A stretch of 60,651 nt of DNA, from assembly GCA_029239605.1 (NCBI GenBank), contig JARBUO010000005.1, forward strand, positions 1 to 60,651, in the 5' to 3' direction. The number at the start of each line of letters is the position of its first letter. Position 1 is the stretch's first letter. Source of the DNA: Bacillota bacterium. Lineage in GTDB: Bacteria; Bacillota; Clostridia; Peptostreptococcales; Anaerovoracaceae. The notes under the pieces are model-generated. The model did no database searches. It saw nothing but the letters and a program-made list of their open reading frames with translations, and had not been told where the DNA came from. Shown here piece after piece: positions 52,679 through 60,651 of this stretch. A program made the translations under genes and the position numbers.

Positions 52679-53740
52679 ATGATTTTTACCATACTTGCGA
52701 TTAATCCGGGATCAACTTCAACGAAACTTGCCTTATACCGGAACGAAACTCTTGTTTTTTCCGAGCAGGCGGAACATTCCGACAAAGATTTTGCCGGAAG
52801 TACAGAAGTCCTTGATCAATTGGATTACCGACTGGAAGTAATTCATTCTATTTTAAGGAAACATCAGATCGCGTTAAATGAACTTGACGCTGTCGTAGGA
52901 CGTGGTGGTCTTCTTCCGCCTGTCAAAGCAGGAGGATATCTTGTCAATGAAAGTCTTAAGGATATCATAAAAAGCGGAACACTCTCACCCCATGCATCAA
53001 ATCTAGGTGCGCTGCTGGCGGACAACATTGCTGCCCCCCTTGGAATCCCTGCCTATATCTATGACTCCGTGTCCTCTGACGAATTCAAGGAAATCGCCAT
53101 GATTACCGGTATCCCCGAATACTTAAGGCATAGCCAATGCCACGTGCTCAATTCAAAAGCTATGGGACGTAAGGTTGCAGCGCAGCTCGGCAAACAATAT
53201 GAAGAGCTGAATCTCATTGTAGCCCATTTGGGAGGAGGAATTTCTATTGGGATTCACGAAAAGGGACGGATTGTCGATGCCATTGGTGATGATGCTGGTC
53301 CATTTTCCCCTGAAAGAACAGGAAGCCTTCCTCTACTCTATATTGTCGATCTCTGCTACTCCGGACTGTATACCAAAAAGGAAATGACACGAAAAATCAG
53401 AGGTTTGGGAGGCATTAAAGCGCATCTGGGCACCCACGACTGCCGCGTCGTTGAGCAGATGATTGCTAATGGGAATGAGAAAGCAAAACTGGTTTACGAG
53501 GCAGAAGCTTACCAAATTGCCAAAGGAATCGGTGAACTAGCCCCTGTCCTTGACGGAGCGATCGATTATATCATTCTCACAGGTGGAATCGCCTATTCCA
53601 AAATGATGACAGAAATGATCAAAAAAAGAGTTGCATTCATCGCACCGGTCATCATAATGCCCGGAGAAATGGAAATGGAAGCCCTTTCATTAGGCGCACT
53701 GCGTATATTACGCGGAGAAGAAACGCCTTCTATGTTTTAA
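52679..53740 (+). CDS. buk: Butyrate kinase
   Basis: Converts butyryl-phosphate and ADP to butyrate and ATP. 353 aa, acetokinase fold: ILAINPGSTSTKLALY (phosphate 1), RGGLLPPVKAGGY, HCHVL-like SQCHVLNSKAMGRK, LIVAHLGGGISIGIHEKGR, IILTGGIAYSKMM. ATG at 52679 follows AAGGAG. The usual partner phosphotransbutyrylase (ptb) is not adjacent. The next gene begins 14 bases later. Confidence 0.92.
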   Translation: MIFTILAINPGSTSTKLALYRNETLVFSEQAEHSDKDFAGSTEVLDQLDYRLEVIHSILRKHQIALNELDAVVGRGGLLPPVKAGGYLVNESLKDIIKSGTLSPHASNLGALLADNIAAPLGIPAYIYDSVSSDEFKEIAMITGIPEYLRHSQCHVLNSKAMGRKVAAQLGKQYEELNLIVAHLGGGISIGIHEKGRIVDAIGDDAGPFSPERTGSLPLLYIVDLCYSGLYTKKEMTRKIRGLGGIKAHLGTHDCRVVEQMIANGNEKAKLVYEAEAYQIAKGIGELAPVLDGAIDYIILTGGIAYSKMMTEMIKKRVAFIAPVIIMPGEMEMEALSLGALRILRGEETPSMF

Positions 53741-53754
53741 GTAAGGAGACAGAG

Positions 53755-54144
53755 ATGCAAGAAGAGAAAATGATATTCGCCACAGTTGACGAATACATCC
53801 GGCAGTATCCACCGGAAATCCAGGAGAAGCTTCAGCTGCTTCGGAAAACCATTCTTGAGGCCGCTCCGGAAGCAGCAGAAAAAATCAGCTGGCAGATGCC
53901 CACCTTTACGCTGAATGGGAATCTGGTTCACTTTGCTGTACACAAAAACCATATTGGGTTTTATCCAGGCCCCAATGGCATCGAAGCGTTTCAGGAACGC
54001 TTTGGGAACTACAAGCGCTCAAAGGGTGCCGTACAGTTTCCGTTGAAAGAACCCCTTCCTCTTGCACTGGTTGCAGAGATCGTTCGTTTCAGAGCACTGG
54101 AAAATACAAAAGACGATAAACAAGAATTAGTACAAAAAAATTAA
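53755..54144 (+). CDS. DUF1801-family small protein
   Basis: 129 aa. Family pattern: FATVDEYIRQYPPEIQEKL, LRKTILEAAPEAAEKISWQMPTF, HKNHIGFYPGP, FQERFGNYKRSKGAVQFPL. Members include YdhG/Fra, proposed as frataxin-like iron chaperones in Bacillus; whether this copy does that is not known. AAGGAG precedes the ATG. Co-transcribed with buk. Confidence 0.88.
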   Translation: MQEEKMIFATVDEYIRQYPPEIQEKLQLLRKTILEAAPEAAEKISWQMPTFTLNGNLVHFAVHKNHIGFYPGPNGIEAFQERFGNYKRSKGAVQFPLKEPLPLALVAEIVRFRALENTKDDKQELVQKN

Positions 54145-54145
54145 C

Positions 54146-54190
54146 ACAAAAGGATCCGGTGTAATAAACTCCGGATCCTTTTGTATTTTT
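54146..54190. terminator. Bidirectional terminator between DUF1801 and radical SAM genes
   Basis: A perfect 14-bp stem (54146-54159 with 54171-54184), then ATTTTTT on + and an A-rich tract on the other side. Confidence 0.85.
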
Positions 54191-54228
54191 TAATCTATAT
54201 TGAACGGGAAAAAGTGGTGTGCCGTAAT

Positions 54229-55542
54229 TCATCTTGCCTTTCTGCCGTCGAAATAGGAGCAGCGATGAAAATAAAGAAGATCCTGGTTCCACAGCCTTCG
54301 ATATTCCGAAGTCTTATTCCTGATGAGTTTCACTGGATTTCTAACTGCCTCAAGCAGATAACCCACCTGTTCCGAAGGATCTCGGAAGCACTCCCAGTCA
54401 CAATCTCTGCAAGCCCGTTTTTCCTTCAGGTTTTTTATGTTCAGTTCATAGAACTTGCCAAGGTTTTCTTTGCCTCGATACCCACAGGGATAGGTATTTC
54501 CTTCCTTCGCATCAACATAGAAGAAATCAATCCCCCCTCGGCACGGCAAAGAATCGTCCGAAGAACCGCTATATTGCCGGATCAGAGAATAAAGGGAAAC
54601 CAGTGGCGTGAAAATTCGGATCTCTTCTCTGAATTTTGGAATTGTATCCATCAATGCTTTAAAAACCTGCACCTTCTCAGCATCCGAAAATGATACCAGA
54701 TTGCTGGCAGAAGCCGCACCGTAGACCAGATTGCTGCCATGAGCCGCATCGGAGACCAGGTTGTTGTCTGAGGCCGCGCCGTAAGCCGTCCCCTCCTTCT
54801 CCGATTCACCCTGTTCTGCATTCTCTTCAGGAATGCTCATGGGATAGCAGACATTTGCCATCGTAAATCCCATGTCGATGATAAAACCGTAGAATCGTTC
54901 AAAGGCTTCCTTGAATTCCCTATAAAAATCATCGCGCTGAACCATCTTTTCAGAAATCCGCCCCGTACCGCCGATATTTCGATTGATTCCCAGATTCGCA
55001 GCAGGGTAAATCCTGTATTCATGGAAGATCGGAAGGGCAATTTCAATCCCCCGAATTACCCCAGGCAATCCCCTCATCTGCTCATGGGTTCTGGGATCTG
55101 CTGAATCGATGCTAATCCAGAGATTTCGCAGGTTTGTCCTTGCCAGCTTCTCCGCAAGGCTGTGGATCTCATAAACATATTCTTGTCGCCGCCAGTTGGA
55201 GAAAAGATACCCATTCGTTCCTGTACGTATGAATGGTATTTTCTTGAACGATGCATATTGAATCAGTTCGATGAGTTCATCCAAAAACAGAAATGGTTCT
55301 CCTCCGGTAAAGGACAATGCCTGTACCCTTTGCTCCGCTGCTGCATCAATGATCCTGCACACCTCTTCTCTTGAAAGTTTTGACCGTTCATATTTCTCTG
55401 TTTTTCTCATGCTGCATTGCGGACACAAAGCATTACACACATCCGTATACTGAATAATCAGCTGCCCTGGAATTCTCCCCTGCAGAATCGGAAATAACGC
55501 ATCAGAATATAAAATTGAACTGCGGCCTTTCTCTCTCGTCAT
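54229..55542 (-). CDS. Radical SAM enzyme with a repeat-bearing insertion
   Basis: 437 aa. CNALCPQCS gives the CxxxCxxC SAM [4Fe-4S] motif near residue 34; SFTGGEPFLF is the SAM-binding GGE motif. The C-terminal part has cysteines (PCRGGIDFFYVDAKEGNTYPC, CRDCDWEC) resembling a SPASM/twitch auxiliary cluster. Between them, near residues 253-283, three 10-aa tandem repeats are inserted. The product is unknown; last gene of the PLC-GT4-ugd operon, 11 bases after ugd. Confidence 0.82.
   Translation of the reverse strand: MTREKGRSSILYSDALFPILQGRIPGQLIIQYTDVCNALCPQCSMRKTEKYERSKLSREEVCRIIDAAAEQRVQALSFTGGEPFLFLDELIELIQYASFKKIPFIRTGTNGYLFSNWRRQEYVYEIHSLAEKLARTNLRNLWISIDSADPRTHEQMRGLPGVIRGIEIALPIFHEYRIYPAANLGINRNIGGTGRISEKMVQRDDFYREFKEAFERFYGFIIDMGFTMANVCYPMSIPEENAEQGESEKEGTAYGAASDNNLVSDAAHGSNLVYGAASASNLVSFSDAEKVQVFKALMDTIPKFREEIRIFTPLVSLYSLIRQYSGSSDDSLPCRGGIDFFYVDAKEGNTYPCGYRGKENLGKFYELNIKNLKEKRACRDCDWECFRDPSEQVGYLLEAVRNPVKLIRNKTSEYRRLWNQDLLYFHRCSYFDGRKAR
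54695..54784 (-). repeat. Three 30-bp tandem repeats inside the radical SAM gene
   Basis: Units 54695-54724, 54725-54754 and 54755-54784, in frame, encoding variants of YGAASASNLV. They keep the reading frame and lie in a loop between the core and C-terminal cysteines. Confidence 0.85.
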
Positions 55543-55553
55543 TTAAGACCTCC

Positions 55554-56882
55554 TCATCCCCGTCCCACAGAATAATAGCGAAACCCCATATCCGACATCA
55601 TTCTGTCACTGTAAATATTTCTAAAATCGAAAAAGAAGCTTCCTGCCATTCTTGTTTTCAGCCGATCAAGATCTAAGCTGCGAAATTGATTCCATTCGGT
55701 GAAAAGAATTACAGCATCTGCACCTTCTGCTGCATCATATTCATTATCACAATATTTTTCAATGATCATACCGTTCTCTCGAAAACAAGCAGCTGCTCGC
55801 TCCATAGCTTTTGGATCGTAGACTCTGAATATCGCTCCTTCAGAGGCAAGTTCCTTCATAATGGACAGGGAAGGTGCTTCCCTCATATCATCTGTATTAT
55901 TCTTAAAGGAAAGTCCCAGAATGCAGAAGCATTTTCCGGTTATCTCGCCAATCTCATTCTTAATTTTCTGGGCAAGCCTCCTTTTCTGTTTCTCATTTGC
56001 TGCTATGGTTGCCCTTACGATTTCAAGACTGCACTGATTGTTTTCCCCCTGTTTCAGTAAGGCAAGCGTATCCTTTGGAAAGCAGCTTCCTCCAAATCCC
56101 GGACCTGCATGAAGGAATTTCGAACCGATTCTGCCATCCATGCCCATTCCTTTGGCAACCTGCTGGATATTTGCTCCTGTCTTTTCGCACAGCTCGGACA
56201 ACTCATTGATAAAGGATATCTTTGCTGCCAGAAACGCATTGGAGGCGTATTTCACCAGCTCCGCCGTTTCGATATTTACGGTCAGAAACGGCGTTTCGTT
56301 AATATATAATACACTGTATACTTCCTTCATAAGCTCCACCGCTTTAAACGATTCTGCTCCAATCACCACCCGATCTGCATGAGTAAAGTCCTGGATTGCA
56401 GAGCCCTGTCTTAAAAACTCAGGATTGGAAACCACATCAAATTCCAATTCGAGGTTTCTGCTCTGGAGCTCTCTATGAATCATTGCTTTGACCGCTTGAC
56501 CTGTTCCCACCGGTACTGTGGATTTATTGACGATAACTTTATATCCGTTCATGTTCTGACCGACCCTGACTGCAGTTTCATAAACGCCGGAAAGATCCGC
56601 GCTGCCGTCAGACTGCTGAGGCGTCCCTACCGCAATAAAAATCACATCGCTTTCCGCGATCACCCTGTCAATATCTGAGGTAAACGAAATTCTTTTATAG
56701 TACCGGTTACGCTCTAGGAGATCCTCCAGTCCCGGTTCGTAAATTGTCGGTTTTCCTTCGTTCAACCTTTCAATCACAGCTTCATTCCGGTCAGCACAGG
56801 TTACATTCCACCCGAAATCTGAAAGACAGACGCCTGTCACCAAGCCAACGTAACCTGTTCCGATCATGCCGATTTTAATCAT
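55554..56882 (-). CDS. ugd: UDP-glucose 6-dehydrogenase
   Basis: Oxidises UDP-glucose to UDP-glucuronate with 2 NAD+. 442 aa. Rossmann motif MIGTGYVGLVTGVCLSDFG, IYEPGLEDLL, VGTPQQSDGSADL, VNKSTVPVGTG, catalytic Cys in GPGFGGSCFPKDTLALL, and the C-terminal domain LGLSFKNNTDDMREAPS. GGGGGG lies before the ATG. Twelve bases after the GT4 gene; it would supply UDP-glucuronate to that transferase or to another product. Confidence 0.94.
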   Translation of the reverse strand: MIKIGMIGTGYVGLVTGVCLSDFGWNVTCADRNEAVIERLNEGKPTIYEPGLEDLLERNRYYKRISFTSDIDRVIAESDVIFIAVGTPQQSDGSADLSGVYETAVRVGQNMNGYKVIVNKSTVPVGTGQAVKAMIHRELQSRNLELEFDVVSNPEFLRQGSAIQDFTHADRVVIGAESFKAVELMKEVYSVLYINETPFLTVNIETAELVKYASNAFLAAKISFINELSELCEKTGANIQQVAKGMGMDGRIGSKFLHAGPGFGGSCFPKDTLALLKQGENNQCSLEIVRATIAANEKQKRRLAQKIKNEIGEITGKCFCILGLSFKNNTDDMREAPSLSIMKELASEGAIFRVYDPKAMERAAACFRENGMIIEKYCDNEYDAAEGADAVILFTEWNQFRSLDLDRLKTRMAGSFFFDFRNIYSDRMMSDMGFRYYSVGRG

Positions 56883-56894
56883 ACTCTACCCCCC

Positions 56895-58058
56895 TTATGC
56901 GCTGAACTTCCCTTGTTTGGATAATAAAGCTTTTTCAAGGCCTCTATCCTCAAGAACCTTTTCATAAATGCGCATCAGTCCTCCGATAATCATTTTCCAT
57001 GACTGGCTGGCAGCGTGACTGATTCCCCCTTGGGCTAACCGTCGCCTCAAGTCGATATTTTCCATCAGTTCGGACATACAGAATATAAGCTCTTCACGAT
57101 TTCGCGCTGTAAACTTGAGGCCGTTCTTACCATGTGTTATAATTTCCTTTACGCCGCCGGCGTCAGCCCCGATCACGGCCAAACCGGATGCCATTGCTTC
57201 CAAAATGACATTACCGAAGGTTTCCGTAGAAGAGGGACAAACAAAGATGTCTGCAGATGCATATAACTCCGCCAATTCATTGCCTGTTTTAAATCCTGTG
57301 AATACGGTATCCCCGGGCAGGAGCTGGCGCAGTTTCTGAAGATACGGTCCATCTCCGGTAATCATCAACACTGCCTTACTGCCGTACTTTTCTTTCATGT
57401 GGCTATAGCTGTCAATCAGGAGATCCAGATCCTTTTCATAGGACACCCTTCCAACATAAAGGAAAACCGTTTTCTCACCAGTGCCCAGTGTGCTTCTTAA
57501 CGCGCTGTTTCTTTTAGAAGGATGGAATGTTGAGGAATCAATTCCTCTTGAGAAGATTGCTGTTTTGCAAATGTCATTCTGTTCCAGCAATTTCCTGGCC
57601 TCTGCGGATGGGCAGAGCGTGAGGCAATTTTGATTATGGAACCATTTCATATAGTCCCAGATGCCCTGCTTCAGAAAATCAAGGCCATAGTAATCCGTAT
57701 ACTGAGAAAAGTTGGTCGTATAGTTTGAGATGGTTGGAATGTTATTTTTCAGCCCATACCGCATACCGGTCAGTCCCATATTGAACTCCGTCATAAGATG
57801 AATCAGATCCGGTTTAAAATCCGAAAGGGTCTGATTGATTCTGAAGATATTCGGAAGCGCAATCCTGCAATCAGGATAAAAATGGAATTTCAGACTGTAA
57901 AATCGTTCCGTTTCCAAATCATCATCAACTTCATATTTCGGCGCAAATATCTTATACTGAATTTCATTCTCACTGAAATAATCGCTCATTCTCCCAAGCG
58001 TATTCGTAACGCCATTGATTTGAGGGGAATAGGTATCCGTAAAAATCGCGATCTTCAT
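56895..58058 (-). CDS. GT4-family glycosyltransferase
   Basis: 387 aa, GT-B fold. N-terminus MKIAIFTDTYSPQINGVTNTL, nucleotide-sugar site FLYVGRVSYEKDLDLLIDSY, and PSSTETFGNVILEAMASGLAVI with the EX7E motif. It resembles membrane-lipid glucosyl/mannosyltransferases (MgtA/PimB-like). With ugd next door a glucuronosyl transfer to lipid is plausible (inference). First base overlaps the stop of the upstream PLC-like gene. Confidence 0.88.
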   Translation of the reverse strand: MKIAIFTDTYSPQINGVTNTLGRMSDYFSENEIQYKIFAPKYEVDDDLETERFYSLKFHFYPDCRIALPNIFRINQTLSDFKPDLIHLMTEFNMGLTGMRYGLKNNIPTISNYTTNFSQYTDYYGLDFLKQGIWDYMKWFHNQNCLTLCPSAEARKLLEQNDICKTAIFSRGIDSSTFHPSKRNSALRSTLGTGEKTVFLYVGRVSYEKDLDLLIDSYSHMKEKYGSKAVLMITGDGPYLQKLRQLLPGDTVFTGFKTGNELAELYASADIFVCPSSTETFGNVILEAMASGLAVIGADAGGVKEIITHGKNGLKFTARNREELIFCMSELMENIDLRRRLAQGGISHAASQSWKMIIGGLMRIYEKVLEDRGLEKALLSKQGKFSA

Positions 58059-58654
58059 TACTGACCTCCCGCCATCGGCAAAACGCTATTTTGCTGCAGA
58101 TTCTGAACCTTCAGCTCTGCAGTGTCCTCTGATAAAGCATAAAACACCGATCGACAAAGCCATACCGATGCAGAAACCGCATATCTTACGTCCTTATCGT
58201 CAGTGTTTTTATCCGAGAGATAGGATCTCCTCATATCTAATATGAGATCTGTCACATTGCGGCTTTCTTCTGCGGTGTATAGAAGTTCCAACTTGTGAGA
58301 AACTGCTGTTCTCAAATGAAAATCCAACTTCCATTCATAAAAAAAATGGTTCCGATAACGCGTAAATAAATCATTGTTGATATGATATTTACAGAAGAAA
58401 TCACAAACATAATGACATAGTTTTCCCAGTTCATAGGAAAGCTCTTTTGGGGGCAGCTCTCCCCTCATCAATACCTTCATCTGATTACTTACGTGAATCA
58501 AATAATGATCCATGATATGAGCATTGCACAAAAGCTTACGCGTCAAATCCGGTTTAATATTTCCAAACACAAAAGCGTTTTTATCAAGAGGTAATTGGGT
58601 CCTGACTTGTTCATAAATGATTTCCGCCATTTTAATGTGAGTCAGAAGATTCAT
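58058..58654 (-). CDS. Zinc-dependent phospholipase C-like protein
   Basis: 198 aa. Matches the Zn-dependent PLC fold outline: LLTHIKMAEIIYEQV, FGNIKPDL (metal-binding Asp), MDHYLIHVS, GKLCHYVCDFFCKYH and HFFYEWKLDFHL supply the expected His ligands. No signal peptide, unlike secreted toxins, so it acts inside or is not catalytic. First gene of the four-gene operon; AAAGGAG lies before the ATG. Confidence 0.75.
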   Translation of the reverse strand: MNLLTHIKMAEIIYEQVRTQLPLDKNAFVFGNIKPDLTRKLLCNAHIMDHYLIHVSNQMKVLMRGELPPKELSYELGKLCHYVCDFFCKYHINNDLFTRYRNHFFYEWKLDFHLRTAVSHKLELLYTAEESRNVTDLILDMRRSYLSDKNTDDKDVRYAVSASVWLCRSVFYALSEDTAELKVQNLQQNSVLPMAGGQ

Positions 58655-58805
58655 AACGGTCTCCTTTCCTTCTGTCTGCTGTTCTACTCACACTATAATC
58701 CCCCAACGTAAAGTCCTTTTTAAACAGGGGTTAAATGTATGTGAAATCCATGTAAAATACCTTTTCACGCATTGGAGCATAGAATCGCCATTTCAGTTTT
58801 TTGTG

Positions 58806-58834
58806 TTGACAACACGCTAACCAAATTATACTAT
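58806..58834 (+). promoter_or_regulatory. Sigma-A promoter of the M20 peptidase gene
   Basis: TTGACA, 17-base spacer, TACTAT; about 95 bases before the ATG. No clear promoter was found on the other strand for the PLC operon. Confidence 0.6.
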
Positions 58835-58928
58835 TTATATAGATTTACCTGAATAAGTTTAGAGCTAAGACAAACACAATATTTAAGGTAGGGTAAGTCA
58901 AAGGCTAAGAGAGTGAAGGTAGAAGAAA

Positions 58929-60194
58929 ATGAGCATCGATAGAACTGAAAAAGCACAGATCGATAAAGTAAGATTGATTGGTGAATTTTCAACACTGATA
59001 GGAATTGACAGCTTATCCTTTGGAGAGCGAAATATGGGAGATTACATGAAAGAACGGTTTCATGCTTTGGGAATTCTTCTTTCAGAAGATGATGCTGGCT
59101 CCCGGCTAGGGGGCAGCTGCGGGAATCTGTACGGTTATCTTCCTGCACAAGACGCGTCACATCTGCAAGAAACAGTGACTCTACGCAATACAGCACCCCC
59201 GCAAGATAAAGCAATTCCGCAAGATAAAGCAATTCTGCAAGATAAAGCAACCCTGCAAGATCCTGCGGCTTTGTCAAGATTAGAACCTTTGCTGTTTTGC
59301 ACGCATATGGATACGGTAGCACCGGGGATTGGCAAGCGGGCAGTAATCAGCGAGGAAGGCATAATCTGCAGCGGCGGTGATACGATTCTAGGTGCGGACG
59401 ACTGCGCCGGCACGGCGGCTATCATCGAAGCTCTCACAGTTCTTCAAGAGCAAGGTTTGCCCCACCGACCCATCGAGGTCCTCTTTACAGTAGCAGAAGA
59501 GGTCTTCTGCAAAGGAGCTGCAAATTTTGATTTCTCGAGACTTCTTTCCAGAGATGCCTATGTTCTTGATCTTTCAGGTCCCGTAGGAGGTGCTGCTTAT
59601 CAGGCTCCCAGCATACTGAGTCTCCATATCGAAATGAAAGGGAAGGCCGCTCATGCCGGCTTCGCCCCGGAGAAAGGGATTCATGCAGTCCAAGCTGCAG
59701 CAAAGGCTGTTGCAGGACTGAAAATGGGGCACATAGACAGCGAGACAACCCTTAATATCGGTCGAATTGAAGGCGGTCTGGCTGCCAATATCATCCCAGA
59801 TACCTGCACGCTTTTGGGAGAAATCAGAAGTTATTCCCATGATAAAGCACTCCAGACCGCAGAACAGGTTCGGGAAATCTTCATCAAGGAAGCCCTTGCC
59901 GCGGGAGCAGAAGTACACTTCGAAACCCAGATTCATTGTGAAGCATATCAGGTTCCCGTGGACCGGCCTGTGACACAAAGATTTAAAAGCGCTTGCGAGT
60001 CTGTGGGGTTGGAACCTTCTCTGCAAAAGACTTTCGGAGGAAGTGACAATCATCATCTGGTAAAGAACGGTCTGGATGGTTTGGTTCTGGCAAATGCAAT
60101 GAATTCATGCCATTCCTGTGAGGAATATACCAGTATAGAAGAACTGTGCCGAATCACTCAGCTAACCCTTGCTCTTATGCTTTCTCAGGATTGA
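58929..60194 (+). CDS. M20-family metallopeptidase, PepT-like
   Basis: 421 aa. Di-zinc site: CTHMDTVAPG (His), ILGADDCAGTAAI (bridging Asp), VAEEV (Glu-Glu), YVLDLSG (Asp) and GGSDNHH (His). The dimerisation domain sits between (KGKAAHAGFAPEKGIHAVQAAAKAV). Likely a cytosolic aminopeptidase or tripeptidase of the YqjE/PepT group. A 6-aa repeat (PQDKAI) present in three and a half copies is inserted near residue 91 in a loop just before the first zinc motif. GAAGGTAG precedes the ATG. Confidence 0.9.
   Translation: MSIDRTEKAQIDKVRLIGEFSTLIGIDSLSFGERNMGDYMKERFHALGILLSEDDAGSRLGGSCGNLYGYLPAQDASHLQETVTLRNTAPPQDKAIPQDKAILQDKATLQDPAALSRLEPLLFCTHMDTVAPGIGKRAVISEEGIICSGGDTILGADDCAGTAAIIEALTVLQEQGLPHRPIEVLFTVAEEVFCKGAANFDFSRLLSRDAYVLDLSGPVGGAAYQAPSILSLHIEMKGKAAHAGFAPEKGIHAVQAAAKAVAGLKMGHIDSETTLNIGRIEGGLAANIIPDTCTLLGEIRSYSHDKALQTAEQVREIFIKEALAAGAEVHFETQIHCEAYQVPVDRPVTQRFKSACESVGLEPSLQKTFGGSDNHHLVKNGLDGLVLANAMNSCHSCEEYTSIEELCRITQLTLALMLSQD
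59199..59270 (+). repeat. 18-bp tandem repeats (about 3.5 copies) inside the M20 peptidase gene
   Basis: Units 59199-59216, 59217-59234, 59235-59252 and a partial 59253-59270; the first two are identical. In frame, encoding PQDKAI, PQDKAI, LQDKAT, LQDPAA. Confidence 0.85.
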
Positions 60195-60308
60195 TCAAAA
60201 TAGCGAATTTATGATATGGCCTTCTCTTTACTTAGGGGCTTATCACAACAATTGACATGGCACTACAAACCTGACATAGAGTGAAACAATTGACATGAAA
60301 CCATAAAA

Positions 60309-60346
60309 GGAGACTGCCGCTTTACGACAGTCTCCCTGTTTTTTTA
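60309..60346. terminator. Terminator between the M20 peptidase and etfA
   Basis: GGAGACTG/CAGTCTCC (60309-60316 with 60328-60335), followed by TTTTTTTT-rich sequence on +; it lies right past the etfA stop on the reverse strand (TTTTATGG there). The preceding gap holds two ACAATTGACATG copies 44 bases apart. Confidence 0.8.
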
Positions 60347-60359
60347 TGCTATGAAATTC

Positions 60360-60651
60360 TTATTTTGTGCTCGCATCGTATAGCGCTTCTGCGTCATCCC
60401 ACTGTTCAATGATCTGGGGAATTACCTTGTAAAGGTCGCCAACGATACCGTAATCTGCTACTTCAAAGATTGGTGCATCGGGGTCTTTATTGATGGCTAC
60501 GATGATATCTGAGGTCTGCATTCCGGCAAGATGCTGGATTGCTCCGGAGATACCGCAAGCAAAGTAAATCTTAGGCTTAACGGTGGTTCCGGTCTGGCCT
60601 ACCTGGTGAGAATGATCGATCCAACCAGAATCAACCGCTGCTCTGGAGGAA
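60360..60651 (-). CDS. etfA: Electron transfer flavoprotein alpha subunit, C-terminal part (runs off right edge)
   Basis: The last 97 codons of EtfA: the FAD-binding domain reads [53 protein letters not shown], and ends [18 protein letters not shown] then [12 protein letters not shown]. These are the classic EtfA signature residues for FAD. With EtfB it delivers electrons to or from acyl-CoA dehydrogenases; in this organism probably the bifurcating butyryl-CoA dehydrogenase. Upstream part lies outside the window. Confidence 0.95.
   Translation of the reverse strand, partial: SSRAAVDSGWIDHSHQVGQTGTTVKPKIYFACGISGAIQHLAGMQTSDIIVAINKDPDAPIFEVADYGIVGDLYKVIPQIIEQWDDAEALYDASTK

Noticed and set aside
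54695-54784. Possible CRISPR-like array
   Set aside because: The units are contiguous without spacers, in frame within a gene, and diverged; ordinary coding tandem repeats.
60250-60300. Two ACAATTGACATG copies as an attachment site or element end
   Set aside because: Short, 44 bases apart, and nothing mobile is nearby; noted only as part of the gap.

Overview
The window reads as chromosome of a strictly anaerobic, spore-forming, low-to-medium GC Firmicute. Pointers are SpoVAC-D-E, a class A PBP, strong AGGAGG-type ribosome binding sites, electron-bifurcating redox enzymes, and a 4-hydroxybutyrate fermentation operon whose proteins match from memory those of Clostridium aminobutyricum. My best guess is the Anaerovorax/Aminipila/C. 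aminobutyricum group (Anaerovoracaceae); this is inference, since no rRNA is present. No tRNA, rRNA, CRISPR array, prophage or intact IS was seen.

Layout. 1-1.9 kb: the edge of a gene with a sigma-54 promoter, then a PAS/AAA+/Fis sigma-54 activator. 1.9-6.8 kb: ilvC-ilvB, a RarD-like transporter and an MBL hydrolase. 6.9-11 kb: a small Gly/Cys-rich protein, RluA-type synthase, NAD kinase and PepF. 11.4-14.5 kb: murI, an acidic unknown, a GH18 protein without its catalytic Glu, and a GNAT. 14.6-18.2 kb: a three-gene peptidoglycan operon (D-aspartate ligase, aspartate racemase, Lys-type MurE). 18.4-22.7 kb: a P-loop ATPase, a DUF975 membrane protein and aroB-aroE.

22.8-27.2 kb: abfD, a small CGGC protein, abfT and 4hbD behind a second sigma-54 promoter nearly identical to the one at the left edge. 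27.3-31 kb: nfu, metY, thiN, a 90-bp palindromic element, and a TPP riboswitch with thiT. 31-41.4 kb: an iron alcohol dehydrogenase, crotonase, a CoA-transferase (sharing a palindromic operator) and a Stn-type bifurcating transhydrogenase (stnABC). 41.7-46.5 kb: hutP, comEC, holA and a DMT transporter. 47-52.4 kb: PBP1A and spoVAC-D-E. 52.7-54.1 kb: butyrate kinase and a DUF1801 protein. 54.2-58.7 kb: an operon of Zn-phospholipase-C-like protein, GT4 glycosyltransferase, UDP-glucose dehydrogenase and radical SAM enzyme. 58.9-60.2 kb: a PepT-like M20 peptidase. Right edge: the C-terminus of EtfA.

How they may work together: 4-hydroxybutyrate is activated by AbfT and converted by AbfD to crotonyl-CoA. 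Crotonase joins the 3-hydroxybutyryl-CoA branch to the same intermediate, EtfA would serve crotonyl-CoA reduction, and the CoA-transferase and butyrate kinase could release acids. Stn would balance NADH, NADPH and ferredoxin. The two matching -24/-12 promoters suggest one sigma-54 regulon covering the 4-hydroxybutyrate operon and the left-edge gene.
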